From: Haloarcula amylolytica JCM 13557
GTDB lineage: Archaea > Halobacteriota > Halobacteria > Halobacteriales > Haloarculaceae
Direction of reading: 5' to 3'
Assembly (NCBI RefSeq): GCF_000336615.1
Contig: NZ_AOLW01000010.1
Coordinates: 124,001-188,000, forward strand
DNA: 64,000 nucleotides
Shown here piece by piece: positions 52,648 through 62,284 of the stretch (its first letter is position 1; every line of letters begins with the position of its first letter). A program made the translations under genes and the position numbers. Under the pieces are notes generated by a model. The model saw only the letters and a list, made by a program, of their open reading frames with translations, was not told the DNA's origin and did not search any database.

Positions 52648-55600
52648 ATGCGGCTTTCGACAGCGCTCAACGAATACAAGCGGACTCGTCACGAGCGCTT
52701 TCCAGAAGAACGCAGGACTGTTTCAGGCTCTTTCTCCGGGCACGGTGATCGGCTCGTACACGTCGGCGAAGACGGCACGCTGAAGGACTATTCCGATTCG
52801 CTCTCCGGGCTCTCCGGTATTGACCGCTCCAGGCTCGGGGTTATGCTTGGGGACGAAACACGGTGGTTCAGTGACCTGGAAACGATCAGACAGCACTACT
52901 ACCGCGAGACGCGGCTCGTCGAGACCGAATACGACGCGGGGTCGTTCACGGTCCACCAGTACGATCTGACGCTGGGCCGGGCCCACGTCACGCACGTCGC
53001 GATGCGCGGGGCGGTTCCACAGGACGCCAAGCTCGTGGCGTTCGTCACGCTGGCCCCCGACAGCAGCGACAGCGGCGTCGGCTCGCTGATTCACGAAGAC
53101 GCCGGGCCAGACGACTCGCGCGTACTGGAGGTGTACCATCGGCGAGAGCACGATTACCTCGCCTCGTCGACCGGGCTGGACGCCGTCGCCGGACAGCGGC
53201 CGGAACGCCTCGCAGAGATACTCGACGGCAGCCCGATTGCGTTCCCGCGGTCGGAGCCAGTCGAGCGACGCGACCAGACCCGCCTCACCGGTGACTTCCT
53301 CGTGACCGCGCCGCTCGACCGGTCCGGTCGCAGCAAGGACACGACGCTCGTCAGCCAGCTTTCGAACCACGACGAGGTCGACCGGGAGACGGCACTCCTC
53401 GACCTCGCCGACTGTGTGAGAGAGCACACGACGTCTGACGATCTCCGGCAGGCCGGGCGGGAGCGAACGCGCATCGACGTGGCCGAATCGACACCGCGGT
53501 CAGATTCGATACGGATGGACCTGCGGGTGCTTGACCTGCTGTCCTCGCCGACCGGCGGTCGCATCGCCGCCCCGGAGTTCGACCCGTTCTACTCGAACTC
53601 CGGCGGCTACGGCTACGTCTGGTTCCGCGACGACGCCTCGGTCTCCCGGCATCTGCTCGAAGCCGGGTCCCGACTCGATATCGACACCGTCGAAATGTTG
53701 ACCGAGAGCGCGGAGTTCCTCTGTGACAGCCAGCTTTCCGACGGGCGGTGGCCCCACCGCGTCTGGGCCGATACCGGGGCTATCGCGCCGGGCTGGGCCA
53801 ACGCCAGAGTCGAGCACAACGCCGAATCACCGGAGTATCAGGCCGACCAGACTGCGACCGTCACCGCCTTCCTCGCGACACTGTTGCGAACACACCGCAG
53901 CAAGATGGACGCCGAACTGACGGCGATGGTTCGGGAGACAATCGATGCGGCCGTCGACACGCTCATCGAAGACATCGCGGCCAACGACCTGCCCGAGCCG
54001 TGTCAGAACGTCTGGGAGGACTCGGTCGGCCAGTTCACGCACACCACTGCGACGTTCATCGAGGCCTTCGCTGCGGTGACCCGCGCCCCCATGCCAGAGT
54101 CGGTTTGCGAGCGGAGCCTGGCGGCAGCCGACCGACTGCTTGACGGGCTGAATACCCTCTGGGACGATGACCTGGGCGTGTACGTGATGGGGCTGACCAA
54201 CGGGACGCCGGACCACCGCATCGACGCCGCGGGGCTCCACCTCGCGGACGCGCTACAGGAGTACGACAGCGTCGAGTCGACCTCGCTTGCTGACCAGCAC
54301 ATCATCCGCCTGGCCGACCACGTAAGTACGACGCTCGATACGCTCTTTCGGAACCCCACCGAGAGCCGGGTCGCGGGACTGGCCCGCTACGAGGGCGACC
54401 GCTGGCGGACCGGTCATCAGGACAGCGAGAAGGTCTGGACGGTTACGACGGCGATGGGGGCCCTCGCCGCCGCCCGCGTCGGCGACATGCTGAACGACCG
54501 CGACGGGAGCGGCGACGCCTACCTCGACCGCGCGAGCGACCTCTACGAACTACTCGACGACGACGGCCCGCTCACGTCCGATGCCGGCTACCTCGCCGAA
54601 CAGGCCTTCGACGACGGCGACCTCGACAGCGCGACACCGCTTGGCTGGTCGCACGCGTTGCGGCTCCACGCGACTGCGCGTCTGGGAGACCTGAACGCGC
54701 TCCCCACGACATCGGCGGGAACCGAGGGGCCGAGCGAGCGCCCGACCTGGACGACCGGAGAGAAGTACGGCGTCGGCACCGTCGCCGACCACGACGAGCA
54801 AGACCCCTCGCGCGTGTGGTTCACGCTCACCGAGGGCGCGCTGACGGAGGCCCGCTACCCGCAGGTCGACCTGATGAACCTGCGGACGCTGGATTTCCTG
54901 GTCCGGTGTACGGACGAGACGGATTATGCCGTCCGGACCCATCGCGAGAACCGCCGGACCGACGACAGCGTCAGGCGACGCGTCGAACCCGTCGACGACG
55001 AGGCGCTCCTCTATCGCCACGTCTTCACCGAGACCGGGGACGGCCGGGGCCACGAGTGGACGCTGACCGTCGACTACGCGACCGACCCCGAACACGACGC
55101 CATCGTCGCCGACGTGTCCTTCAGCGCCGAGGACGGCAAGTCCTACGACGTGTTCTCCGTCGCCGACATCGCGCTCACCAGCACGGTGACCGAGGACCGC
55201 GCAATCAGATACGGCCAGCCAGGGAGCTACCACCTCGTCGGCCGGAACCCGCGGGCCTACACCGACGAGACGGACAACGACCTGCTCGTCGACGAGAACG
55301 GCGACGCCTACTCCATCGCCGTGGCGATGGCCGCGGCCGGGCGCTTCGACTGGGCCACCGTCGGCGCGGCCGGCAGCGACCGCCTCGACGGGCTGTACTC
55401 CGACGGTGACCTCCCGGACCCGGTCGAATCAATCGACGGGACGAACCTCGTCCTCATCGGGCGGCTGGACTCGGGAACCAGAGTCAGCGACACGGTCGCG
55501 CTCGGCTTCGCACGGCAGGCCGACACCGCCGCCGCGCTGGGCGAAGCCGACGGCGCGCTCGACCGCGGCTACGAGACGGTCAGCGCCGAGTACGCCGACA

Positions 55601-57183
55601 GCTGGGCCGACTTCCTCTCGGACAAGCCACTCCCGGAGTCGGTCGCCGGCGACGAGGACCTGGCGAACCAGTACAGAACCGCGCTGATGACGCTGCTAGC
55701 GGTCGAGGACAAGACCTACCGCGGCGCGTCCATCGCCTCGCCGTCAGTGCCGTGGGGCGAGGCCGTCCACGCCGAGGAGCCCAAGGGCTACGGCTACAAC
55801 TTCGTCTGGTCCCGGGACCTGTATCAGGTGTTCAGCGTGTTCGACGCCATCGGGTCGCTGGACATCGCCACGGAGCAACTGGAGTACATCTACGAGTACC
55901 AGCAGGACGAGGCCGGCTTCATCCCGCAGAACACCTACGTCAACGGGACGACCCGCTGGGGCGGCGAACAGATGGACAACATCTCGTTCCCGCAGGTGAT
56001 GGCGTACCGCCTCGCCGAGGGCGGCGTCGACTTCGAGGACGTCGAGTACAGCTACGAGAACGTCCGGCGGTCGGCCGAGTACGTCGTCCGCCACGGCCCC
56101 GAAACGGCACAGGAGCGCTGGGAGGAGGAGGCCGGCTTCTCGCCGTCCTCGATTGCGGCCGAGATCGCCGGGCTCGCGTGTGCGGCGAAGCTCGCGCTCG
56201 ACACTGGACACGAGGCCGACGCGCTCGTCTGGCTGTCGCTGGCCGACCAGTGGGCGAACAACGTCGAGGCCTGGACCGCGACCGAGACCGGGACCGAACG
56301 CCACACCACCACGCCCTACTACACGCGGGTCACGCTCGATGGGAACCCCGAGATGGGCCACCTCCGCACGCTCGCCAACGACGGCCCGACGCTGGACGAA
56401 CGCAACATCATCGACGGCGGCTTCCTCGAACTCGTCCGGCTGGGTGTCAAGCCCGATGACGACGAGACCATCCGGAACTCGCTCGTCGAGGTCGACGACA
56501 CAATCAGCGTCGACACGGAGCATGCGCCCGGGTTCTACCGGTACAACGGCGACGGCTACGGCGAACGCGGCCGGGACGATCAGGGTGCGCCGTGGACGGT
56601 CGAACACAAGGGGAAGGGTCGCCTCTGGCCGCTGCTCACCGGCGAGCGCGCCGAGTACGAACTCCACCGTGACGACCCGGACATCCCGCCCGAGAACTGC
56701 CTCCGGATGATGCAGGACGTGGCGAACTCCGGCCGGATGATCGCCGAACAGATATGGGACCGGGGCCACGCGACCGACTACGACTGGGAGTTCGCCGAAG
56801 GGACCGGCTCGGCGACGCCGCTGGCGTGGTCGATGGCCCAGTACGTCCGGCTGGCGCATGGCATCAGCGCCGGCGAACCGGTCGAGACGCCCGCGTTCGT
56901 CGACGACCGCTACCGGGAGCGCCGAGCCCACACGCCCGACCGCAGCCCCGCGCTCCGCGTCGACACGCAGTTCCGCGGGAACGAACTGGTCGTCTCCGGC
57001 GAGACGACCGGTGTCTGTGTCGTCGTCAAGACCCCTGCCGACATCACGTACATCCCCGTCGAAGACCGGGAGTTCGAAGTCGCGGTCGACGTCGACCCCG
57101 GTGAGAACCAGGTGATCGTTGCCGCCGCGGACGACGAGGACCTGGTAACCGCCGGGACAACCGTCTGGCAGCTCAACCTCTAG
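52648..57183 (+). CDS. giant tandem GH15 glucoamylase/glucodextranase-type protein
   Basis: The 1511-residue protein is an intracellular fusion of two GH15-like halves. The second half (about 695-1511) is a canonical bacterial/archaeal form. It has a glucodextranase-N-like beta domain from about 704 (GEKYGVGTV), then YGYNFVWSRDLYQVF, the acid Glu in RWEEEAGFSPSSIAAEIAG (about 1156), GRLWPLLTGERAEYEL, and the base Glu in IAEQIWD (about 1365) with GSATPLAWSMAQ. The first half (1-690) repeats the plan with FRDDASVSRHLL, VWEDSVGQFTHTTATFIEA (about 455) and LAEQAFD (about 649), but the LTGERxxYE stretch is replaced. A beta tail closes the protein. It releases glucose from alpha-glucans. Confidence 0.9.
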   Translation: MRLSTALNEYKRTRHERFPEERRTVSGSFSGHGDRLVHVGEDGTLKDYSDSLSGLSGIDRSRLGVMLGDETRWFSDLETIRQHYYRETRLVETEYDAGSFTVHQYDLTLGRAHVTHVAMRGAVPQDAKLVAFVTLAPDSSDSGVGSLIHEDAGPDDSRVLEVYHRREHDYLASSTGLDAVAGQRPERLAEILDGSPIAFPRSEPVERRDQTRLTGDFLVTAPLDRSGRSKDTTLVSQLSNHDEVDRETALLDLADCVREHTTSDDLRQAGRERTRIDVAESTPRSDSIRMDLRVLDLLSSPTGGRIAAPEFDPFYSNSGGYGYVWFRDDASVSRHLLEAGSRLDIDTVEMLTESAEFLCDSQLSDGRWPHRVWADTGAIAPGWANARVEHNAESPEYQADQTATVTAFLATLLRTHRSKMDAELTAMVRETIDAAVDTLIEDIAANDLPEPCQNVWEDSVGQFTHTTATFIEAFAAVTRAPMPESVCERSLAAADRLLDGLNTLWDDDLGVYVMGLTNGTPDHRIDAAGLHLADALQEYDSVESTSLADQHIIRLADHVSTTLDTLFRNPTESRVAGLARYEGDRWRTGHQDSEKVWTVTTAMGALAAARVGDMLNDRDGSGDAYLDRASDLYELLDDDGPLTSDAGYLAEQAFDDGDLDSATPLGWSHALRLHATARLGDLNALPTTSAGTEGPSERPTWTTGEKYGVGTVADHDEQDPSRVWFTLTEGALTEARYPQVDLMNLRTLDFLVRCTDETDYAVRTHRENRRTDDSVRRRVEPVDDEALLYRHVFTETGDGRGHEWTLTVDYATDPEHDAIVADVSFSAEDGKSYDVFSVADIALTSTVTEDRAIRYGQPGSYHLVGRNPRAYTDETDNDLLVDENGDAYSIAVAMAAAGRFDWATVGAAGSDRLDGLYSDGDLPDPVESIDGTNLVLIGRLDSGTRVSDTVALGFARQADTAAALGEADGALDRGYETVSAEYADSWADFLSDKPLPESVAGDEDLANQYRTALMTLLAVEDKTYRGASIASPSVPWGEAVHAEEPKGYGYNFVWSRDLYQVFSVFDAIGSLDIATEQLEYIYEYQQDEAGFIPQNTYVNGTTRWGGEQMDNISFPQVMAYRLAEGGVDFEDVEYSYENVRRSAEYVVRHGPETAQERWEEEAGFSPSSIAAEIAGLACAAKLALDTGHEADALVWLSLADQWANNVEAWTATETGTERHTTTPYYTRVTLDGNPEMGHLRTLANDGPTLDERNIIDGGFLELVRLGVKPDDDETIRNSLVEVDDTISVDTEHAPGFYRYNGDGYGERGRDDQGAPWTVEHKGKGRLWPLLTGERAEYELHRDDPDIPPENCLRMMQDVANSGRMIAEQIWDRGHATDYDWEFAEGTGSATPLAWSMAQYVRLAHGISAGEPVETPAFVDDRYRERRAHTPDRSPALRVDTQFRGNELVVSGETTGVCVVVKTPADITYIPVEDREFEVAVDVDPGENQVIVAAADDEDLVTAGTTVWQLNL

Positions 57184-57233
57184 CCACTCCAACAAGTAGT
57201 TACCACTTTATAACTCGGGTCTGACTGTGGGAT

Positions 57234-58178
57234 ATGGACGCGATAGTTCTAGCTGGCGGCTACGCGACACGGCTGTGGCCGATCACCCGTCGTCGACCGA
57301 AGATGCTGCTCCCGGTCGGCGAGACGACGGTTATCGATGGAGTTCTGCAATCACTCGAAGCCGACGACCGAATCGAGACGACGTACCTGAGCACGAACGA
57401 GGCCTTCGCCGACGAGTTCGAGGCTCACATCGACGAGATGGGCTACGAGAAGGTCCAGCTCTCCGTCGAGAGCACAGCGGACGAAGACGAGAAGTTCGGC
57501 GTCGTCGGCGCGCTCGCGCAACTGATCGACCGCGAGGGTATCGACGACGACCTGTTTGTCATCGGTGGCGACAACCTCATCGGCTTCGACCCATCGGAGT
57601 TTCTGGATTTCTTCGAGGAGCGCGACGGGCCGGCACTCGCCGCCTACGACGTGGGCTCACGGGAGAAAGCCAAGTCCTACGGGCTCGTCGAACTCGACGG
57701 CGAGCGCGTCGTCGACTTCCAGGAGAAGCCTGACAACCCCAAGAGCACGCTCGTCTCGATTGCCTGCTACGCCTTCCCGGCCGATTCGCTCCGCTTCGAG
57801 GAGTACCTCTCGGGCGACAACAACCCCGACGAACCGGGCTGGTACATCGACTGGCTGCAACAGCAGGAGCCGGTGTCCGCGTTCACCTTCGACGACGTCT
57901 GGTTCGACATCGGGACGCCGGAGTCGTACTTCGAAACGGTCGAGTGGAAACTCGATGGCGGGTCGCTCATCCACCCCGACGCGACCGTCGAGAACTCCGA
58001 GATCGGTGACACCGTCCATGTGATGGCCGGGGCGGAAGTGACCGACAGCAGCCTCGACCGGGCCATCGTCTTCCCGGACGCCGAGGTCCACGACTGCGAT
58101 ATCGACGAAACGATTCTCGGTGAGGACGTCCACGTCGAGGGGTACAACATGTCCGGGTCGCTCATCATCAACCGCTGA
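57234..58178 (+). CDS. sugar-1-phosphate nucleotidyltransferase
   Basis: The 314-residue protein has the nucleotidyltransferase signature AGGYATRLWPITRRRPKMLL at residues 7-26, the metal-binding Asp in VIGGDNLIGF and the Lys region FQEKPDNPKS. A C-terminal left-handed helix (PDATVENSEIGDTVHVMAG ...) follows. It makes NDP-glucose from glucose-1-phosphate. Its place between the glucan hydrolases and a GT4 enzyme suggests it feeds glucan synthesis (a GlgC-like role), but UDP- or dTDP-sugar for glycans is the alternative. It follows the GH15 gene by 50 bp and may be cotranscribed. Confidence 0.88.
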   Translation: MDAIVLAGGYATRLWPITRRRPKMLLPVGETTVIDGVLQSLEADDRIETTYLSTNEAFADEFEAHIDEMGYEKVQLSVESTADEDEKFGVVGALAQLIDREGIDDDLFVIGGDNLIGFDPSEFLDFFEERDGPALAAYDVGSREKAKSYGLVELDGERVVDFQEKPDNPKSTLVSIACYAFPADSLRFEEYLSGDNNPDEPGWYIDWLQQQEPVSAFTFDDVWFDIGTPESYFETVEWKLDGGSLIHPDATVENSEIGDTVHVMAGAEVTDSSLDRAIVFPDAEVHDCDIDETILGEDVHVEGYNMSGSLIINR

Positions 58179-58307
58179 TGGCTCGCGGCGATGGGGCCAC
58201 CGTTCGAGTACAGGACGCGACACGATTCGCCGCCAGCCACCACACCGCTGGCGAAGGACTAAGTGACACAGCGCCGTTTACTCGCCGTACGCAAGCTACT
58301 TGACAAC

Positions 58308-58637
58308 ATGGCACAATCAGAAACGGAGCCAGTCACGTTCGAGATGACAATCGACGACGGCCGGACCAGAATCGACGTCTCGGGCGACCGCGACACGGCC
58401 GTCGTGGTCCGCTCGAAATCGGGCGAGAAGATATACCTGCCGCCGGAGGACTTCGACCGCCCCCCAGAGGACAGGCAGACACCGTACGACAGCCCCTACC
58501 AGTCGGCTGACGGGACCGCCGACAGCCCCTATCGGACCCAAACCGATACGACATCCGTAACGGGGCTGGAGCCGACCGCCGACGGCTATCTGATCGTTCA
58601 TCCGGAACCGGTCACGGACGTTCGCTTCCTCCGGTGA
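58308..58637 (+). CDS. haloarchaeal conserved small protein (109 aa)
   Basis: The 109-residue protein starts MAQSETEPVTFEMTIDDGRT and contains the beta-rich stretch IDVSGDRDTAVVVRSKSGEK and LPPEDFDRPPED. A polar linker with two SPY-type repeats (DSPYQS, DSPYRT) and a short C-terminal beta part follow. No family was recognised with certainty. It lies between the nucleotidyltransferase and the convergent GT4 gene. Confidence 0.6.
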   Translation: MAQSETEPVTFEMTIDDGRTRIDVSGDRDTAVVVRSKSGEKIYLPPEDFDRPPEDRQTPYDSPYQSADGTADSPYRTQTDTTSVTGLEPTADGYLIVHPEPVTDVRFLR

Positions 58638-58651
58638 ACGCCCGGCCACCG

Positions 58652-59731
58652 TCAGGCGTCGTTCAGAACCTCGTGGTAGAACTCGACGTGTTCGTCGGCT
58701 ACTTCCTCCCAGGTCCGAACATCGTAGTCGATGGGTGTCGACAGCGATAGCGCGTGCTCGATCCCCTCGGCGATGGAGTCCGAATCGGGTTCGACTTCGA
58801 TGACGCAGTCCTCGTTGAGGAGTTCGGCGGCCCCGCTCTCGCAGGCGACGACGCGCGTCCCGACCGACAGCGCTTCGACGATGGTGATGCCGAACGGCTC
58901 CGCCAGCGAGGGCGAGACGAACAGGTCCGCGCTGTTGTAGTAGTCCCCGAGTTCCGACTGGGGGAGATACCCCGGGAAGTAGACTCGGTCCTCGACGCCC
59001 AGCAGCTCCGCGAACCGTTCGAGCTGTTCAGTGAGATGCCCCGAGCCACCGAGTACCAGGCTGACGTCGTCCCGACCGAGCTTCGAGAGCGCGTACAGCA
59101 GGTACGACAGCCCTTTCTGGTCGGTGTGTCGGCCGACGAAAAACAGCATCTTCCCGTCGATACCGAGTTCCGCTTTGATGTCCCGGCCCGTCGGCTCCAC
59201 CGACGAGAACCCGTTGTAGATGACCGTCGAGTCGGCGTCGTACTGCTCGCGGATCCGTCGCTGCGTGAACTCGCTCACCGCGACGAGGTGGTCGGAGCGG
59301 TTGGCGACCCGCTGTTCCGTCTCGACTTCCCGCTGTGGCGGGGTCACGTTCCGGTCCGCCGACAGCGAGTGGAAGGTCGAGATCCATTCGACGTCGTGGG
59401 CCGATTTGGCTCGCGAACCGGGGTTGTAGCCGAACCAGTCGTTCGTGTGGATAATGTCGGCGTCGGCCGCCTCGTCGGCGAACTCCCCGGCCAGCCGGCC
59501 GATGCGGGTGATGATGTCGCCGCTTCCCGTCGAGACGCCGTGGATGCCGTCGCGGTCCGGCGGCGCGTACTCCGCGGGCAACACCAGTTCGAACTCGACG
59601 TCGTCTCTCGGTTCGAGCTGTTCGAACAGCTCCCCGATAGCGGTATCAAGCCCGCCGGTGATGTTGGGTGGGAACCCCCAGCCAAGCATCAGAACGTTCG
59701 GTGGCATCTCTGTAACTGGCTCTCTCACCAT
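58652..59731 (-). CDS. GT4 glycosyltransferase, glycogen-synthase-like
   Basis: The 359-residue protein has a GT-B fold. The start LMLGWGFPPNITGGLDTAI matches the sugar-nucleotide-binding glycine loop of GT4/GT5 glucan synthases. MLFFVGRHTDQKGLSYLLYA follows, then the family's E-x7-E motif in SLAEPFGITIVEAL. The likely role is building alpha-glucan from NDP-glucose, given the amylase, nucleotidyltransferase and 4-alpha-glucanotransferase around it. The exact acceptor is unproven. The TATA box at 59748-59756 favours ATG 59731 over 59707. It is divergent from malQ. Confidence 0.83.
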   Translation of the reverse strand: MVREPVTEMPPNVLMLGWGFPPNITGGLDTAIGELFEQLEPRDDVEFELVLPAEYAPPDRDGIHGVSTGSGDIITRIGRLAGEFADEAADADIIHTNDWFGYNPGSRAKSAHDVEWISTFHSLSADRNVTPPQREVETEQRVANRSDHLVAVSEFTQRRIREQYDADSTVIYNGFSSVEPTGRDIKAELGIDGKMLFFVGRHTDQKGLSYLLYALSKLGRDDVSLVLGGSGHLTEQLERFAELLGVEDRVYFPGYLPQSELGDYYNSADLFVSPSLAEPFGITIVEALSVGTRVVACESGAAELLNEDCVIEVEPDSDSIAEGIEHALSLSTPIDYDVRTWEEVADEHVEFYHEVLNDA

Positions 59732-59747
59732 AGCATCAAATGGATAC

Positions 59748-59756
59748 AATATATAT
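59748..59756 (-). promoter_or_regulatory. TATA box for the GT4 glycosyltransferase
   Basis: On the minus strand, CATATATATTG lies about 22-26 nt before ATG 59731. The divergent malQ start is at 59849, and the 117-bp gap holds both promoters. Confidence 0.55.
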
Positions 59757-59848
59757 GTTTGCGTGCGCCCTTCTCCGGCCCCGCAAGCAGACACGATGGC
59801 AGTCACCGACCCCGCCCATTGAAATGCCTGTCAGAGCAACAGGTGCGT

Positions 59849-61339
59849 ATGCAATTCGAACGGCAGAGTGGCGTGTTTCTCCACCAAACGTCGCTCCCGG
59901 GACCGCACGGCATCGGCGACCTCGGTGCTGGTGCACGGGCGTTCGTCGACTTCCTCGACCGGGCCGACCAGTCGCTGTGGCAGTTCTGTCCCCTCGGTCC
60001 CACGGCGAGCATCCACGGAAACTCTCCGTACCAGTCGTCGTCCGCCTTCGCCGGAAACCCGCTGCTCATCGACCTCCGCGACCTCGTCGACCGCGGCTAT
60101 CTCACAGCGGACGAGATCGACCCGCCTGAGGATTTCTCACAACAGCACGTCAAGTACGACCGCGTGACCGAGTTCAAGGAGGCCCGGCTCCGGGACGCGT
60201 ACGAGAGCTTCGACGAGAGCGCAAGCGACGCGGACCAGCAGTCGTTCGCCGAGTTCTGCGAGCGCGAGGCCGGCTGGCTGGACGACTACGCGCTGTTCAC
60301 GGCGCTGAAAGCCGAGTTCGACGATGCCGGCTGGATGGACTGGCCGGACGATATCAGAACGCGAGAGCCGGCGGCCGTGGAGCGATACCGGGACGAACTG
60401 GCCGACGACGTGCGCTACCACAAGTTCGTCCAGTGGTGCTTCGACAGCCAGTGGCAGGCGCTGGCCGAGTACGCGGCCGAGCGGGACATTGGCCTCGTCG
60501 GTGACCTTCCCATCTACGTCGGCCTCGACTCGGCGGATGTCTGGGCGTATCCAGAGGTGTTCCGACTTGACGACGACCACCACCCTGCAGCGGTGGCGGG
60601 CGTCCCGCCCAATCCCGGCGACGACGGCCAGCGGTGGGGGAACCCCGTCTACGACTGGGACGCCCTCCGTGCGAACGACTACGGCTGGTGGGTCGACCGC
60701 TTCGAACGGCTGTTCGACCTCGTCGACATCGCCCGCATCGACCACTTCAAGGGCTTCGACGAGTTCTGGTCGATTCCGGCCGAAGCGGACGACCCGGCCG
60801 CCGGGCAGTGGCGCGACGGCCCCGGCGCGCACTTCTTCGAGACGGTCAGGGACAGGCTCGGCGACCTGCCCTTTTTCGTCGAGGACCTGGGCTTTCTCGA
60901 CGAGAGCATCGTCGCGCTCCGGGACCAGTTCGGCTTCCCCGGCATGCGCGTGCCGCAGTACGCCGACTGGTGCGAGGAGGGGCACATGTACCAGCCGATG
61001 CACTACCCGGAGTCTGCCGTCGGCTACACCTCGACCCACGATACCGACACCATCGTCGGCTACTATCGCGACCTTTCGGACCGCCAGCGCGACTGTCTCC
61101 ACTACAACCTTGGCACCGACGGCGACGAAATCAACTGGGACCTCATCGAGGCGGTGTGGAACTCGAACGCCGTCGTCGCGATGACGACCATGCAGGACCT
61201 GCTCGGCCTCGACAGCGACGCCCGGTTCAACGTCCCCGGCACGGCGACCGGGAACTGGCAGTGGCGGGTGAGCGAAGCGGCCCTCGACGCCGATGTTGCC
61301 GAGCGGCTCCGCCAAGTCACCGACAGAACGATCCGCTAA
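59849..61339 (+). CDS. malQ: 4-alpha-glucanotransferase
   Basis: The 496-residue GH77 amylomaltase has normal length. It shows HQTSLPGPHGIGDLG near the N-terminus, WQFCPLGPT, GDLPIYVGLDSADVWA, the nucleophile Asp in IARIDHFKGF, the acid Glu in FFVEDLGFLDES and the third Asp in YTSTHDTDT. It transfers alpha-1,4-glucan segments between chains and releases glucose. It is the last enzyme of the alpha-glucan cluster. ATG 59849 gives the family start MQFERQSGVFLHQTSL. Confidence 0.95.
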   Translation: MQFERQSGVFLHQTSLPGPHGIGDLGAGARAFVDFLDRADQSLWQFCPLGPTASIHGNSPYQSSSAFAGNPLLIDLRDLVDRGYLTADEIDPPEDFSQQHVKYDRVTEFKEARLRDAYESFDESASDADQQSFAEFCEREAGWLDDYALFTALKAEFDDAGWMDWPDDIRTREPAAVERYRDELADDVRYHKFVQWCFDSQWQALAEYAAERDIGLVGDLPIYVGLDSADVWAYPEVFRLDDDHHPAAVAGVPPNPGDDGQRWGNPVYDWDALRANDYGWWVDRFERLFDLVDIARIDHFKGFDEFWSIPAEADDPAAGQWRDGPGAHFFETVRDRLGDLPFFVEDLGFLDESIVALRDQFGFPGMRVPQYADWCEEGHMYQPMHYPESAVGYTSTHDTDTIVGYYRDLSDRQRDCLHYNLGTDGDEINWDLIEAVWNSNAVVAMTTMQDLLGLDSDARFNVPGTATGNWQWRVSEAALDADVAERLRQVTDRTIR

Positions 61340-61345
61340 ATACCT

Positions 61346-62197
61346 TCAGAACTGGAGGATGCCGTCTTCCGTGACGACCGTATCGAGCAGCCGGGTCGGC
61401 GTCGCGTCGTAGCCCGGGTTCCCGATGTCGAACCCCTCCGGCGGTTCGAGCATCACGTCGGCCCCTTGCCGGAACGTGTTCCTGAAGGTGAAGCCGCTCC
61501 CGATAAACTTCGACGAGGTCCCGACGACGGTCACGGGGACGTCCATCTCGTTGGCCGTCGCGGCCAGCGGCAACGTTCCGATGCGGTTGTACACCACGTC
61601 GTCGATGAGGCAGTTCATCCCGACGAAGACGCGGTCGGCCTCCGAGAGGTAGTGGCCCGCCGCGCCGTCGACGATGAGCGTCACGTCGGCCCCGTCCCGG
61701 TCGGCCAACTGGCGGGCAGTCCGACGGCCCAGGAAATGCGGCCGCGACTCTCTGGCGTACAGGTGGAACTCCTTGCCGTCGTCAAGCGCCGCCATGAGCG
61801 TCGCCATCACCGTCGAGGAGTTCTCGTGAGTCACCAGCACGTCGCCGTCGTCGATGAGCGTCGCCGCCCGCTCCGCCGCGCGGTCCTTGCTGGTCTCGAT
61901 TTCCGTGACGACCTCGTCGATTGTGTCGAGCAATCGCTCCTTGGCCGACGAGACAGAGTCGGGGTCAGCGTCTTTCAGGTCTGTGACGATGCGTTGCTGT
62001 GTGGTGTACAGCGGCGCGTGCGAGCGGTTCGCCCGCTGGAGCGCGCTACTGTTGCGCTCGACCACGCGGAGGAAGTCCTCGACCGTGTGGCACTCGCGGT
62101 CTGTTAGCTCGCGGAGCGCCTTCGCAGCTTTCACGGCGGCAATCGAGGAACTCTGTGTCTCCATCTCCTCGATCTGCCGCACGGTCTCGTTTATCAT
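61346..62197 (-). CDS. eIF2B alpha/beta/delta-like protein (ribose-1,5-bisphosphate isomerase family)
   Basis: The 283-residue protein has an N-terminal helical region and a C-terminal Rossmann-like domain. It shows DGDVLVTHENSSTVMATL, FHLYARESRPHFLGRRTA and VTLIVDGAAGHYLSEADRVFVGMN. These resemble eIF2B regulatory subunits, and archaeal members include ribose-1,5-bisphosphate isomerase of AMP degradation (with Rubisco). I cannot tell the two apart by eye. No Rubisco or AMP phosphorylase gene is in the window. It ends 6 bp from malQ (convergent), and TTATAA near 62220 is its TATA box. Confidence 0.8.
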   Translation of the reverse strand: MINETVRQIEEMETQSSSIAAVKAAKALRELTDRECHTVEDFLRVVERNSSALQRANRSHAPLYTTQQRIVTDLKDADPDSVSSAKERLLDTIDEVVTEIETSKDRAAERAATLIDDGDVLVTHENSSTVMATLMAALDDGKEFHLYARESRPHFLGRRTARQLADRDGADVTLIVDGAAGHYLSEADRVFVGMNCLIDDVVYNRIGTLPLAATANEMDVPVTVVGTSSKFIGSGFTFRNTFRQGADVMLEPPEGFDIGNPGYDATPTRLLDTVVTEDGILQF

Positions 62198-62284
62198 GAG
62201 TGTACGTGCGGTTGCCTCCCTTATAACGCTACAGCCGGCTGACAGCCCGTTCCCGCGGCTTGCAACGGGCCACGACGGGCGTGG

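Noticed and set aside
52648-54700. Idea that the first GH15 half has lost its catalytic base and is dead
   Set aside because: I first took the GERxxYE segment as the base. The GH15 base is the Glu of the EQ(V/I)WD motif, which is kept in the first half as AEQAFD, and WED keeps the acid.
58754-59848. Upstream extension of the malQ frame by about 365 codons
   Set aside because: It lies antisense to the GT4 glycosyltransferase. The GH77 family begins at ATG 59849.
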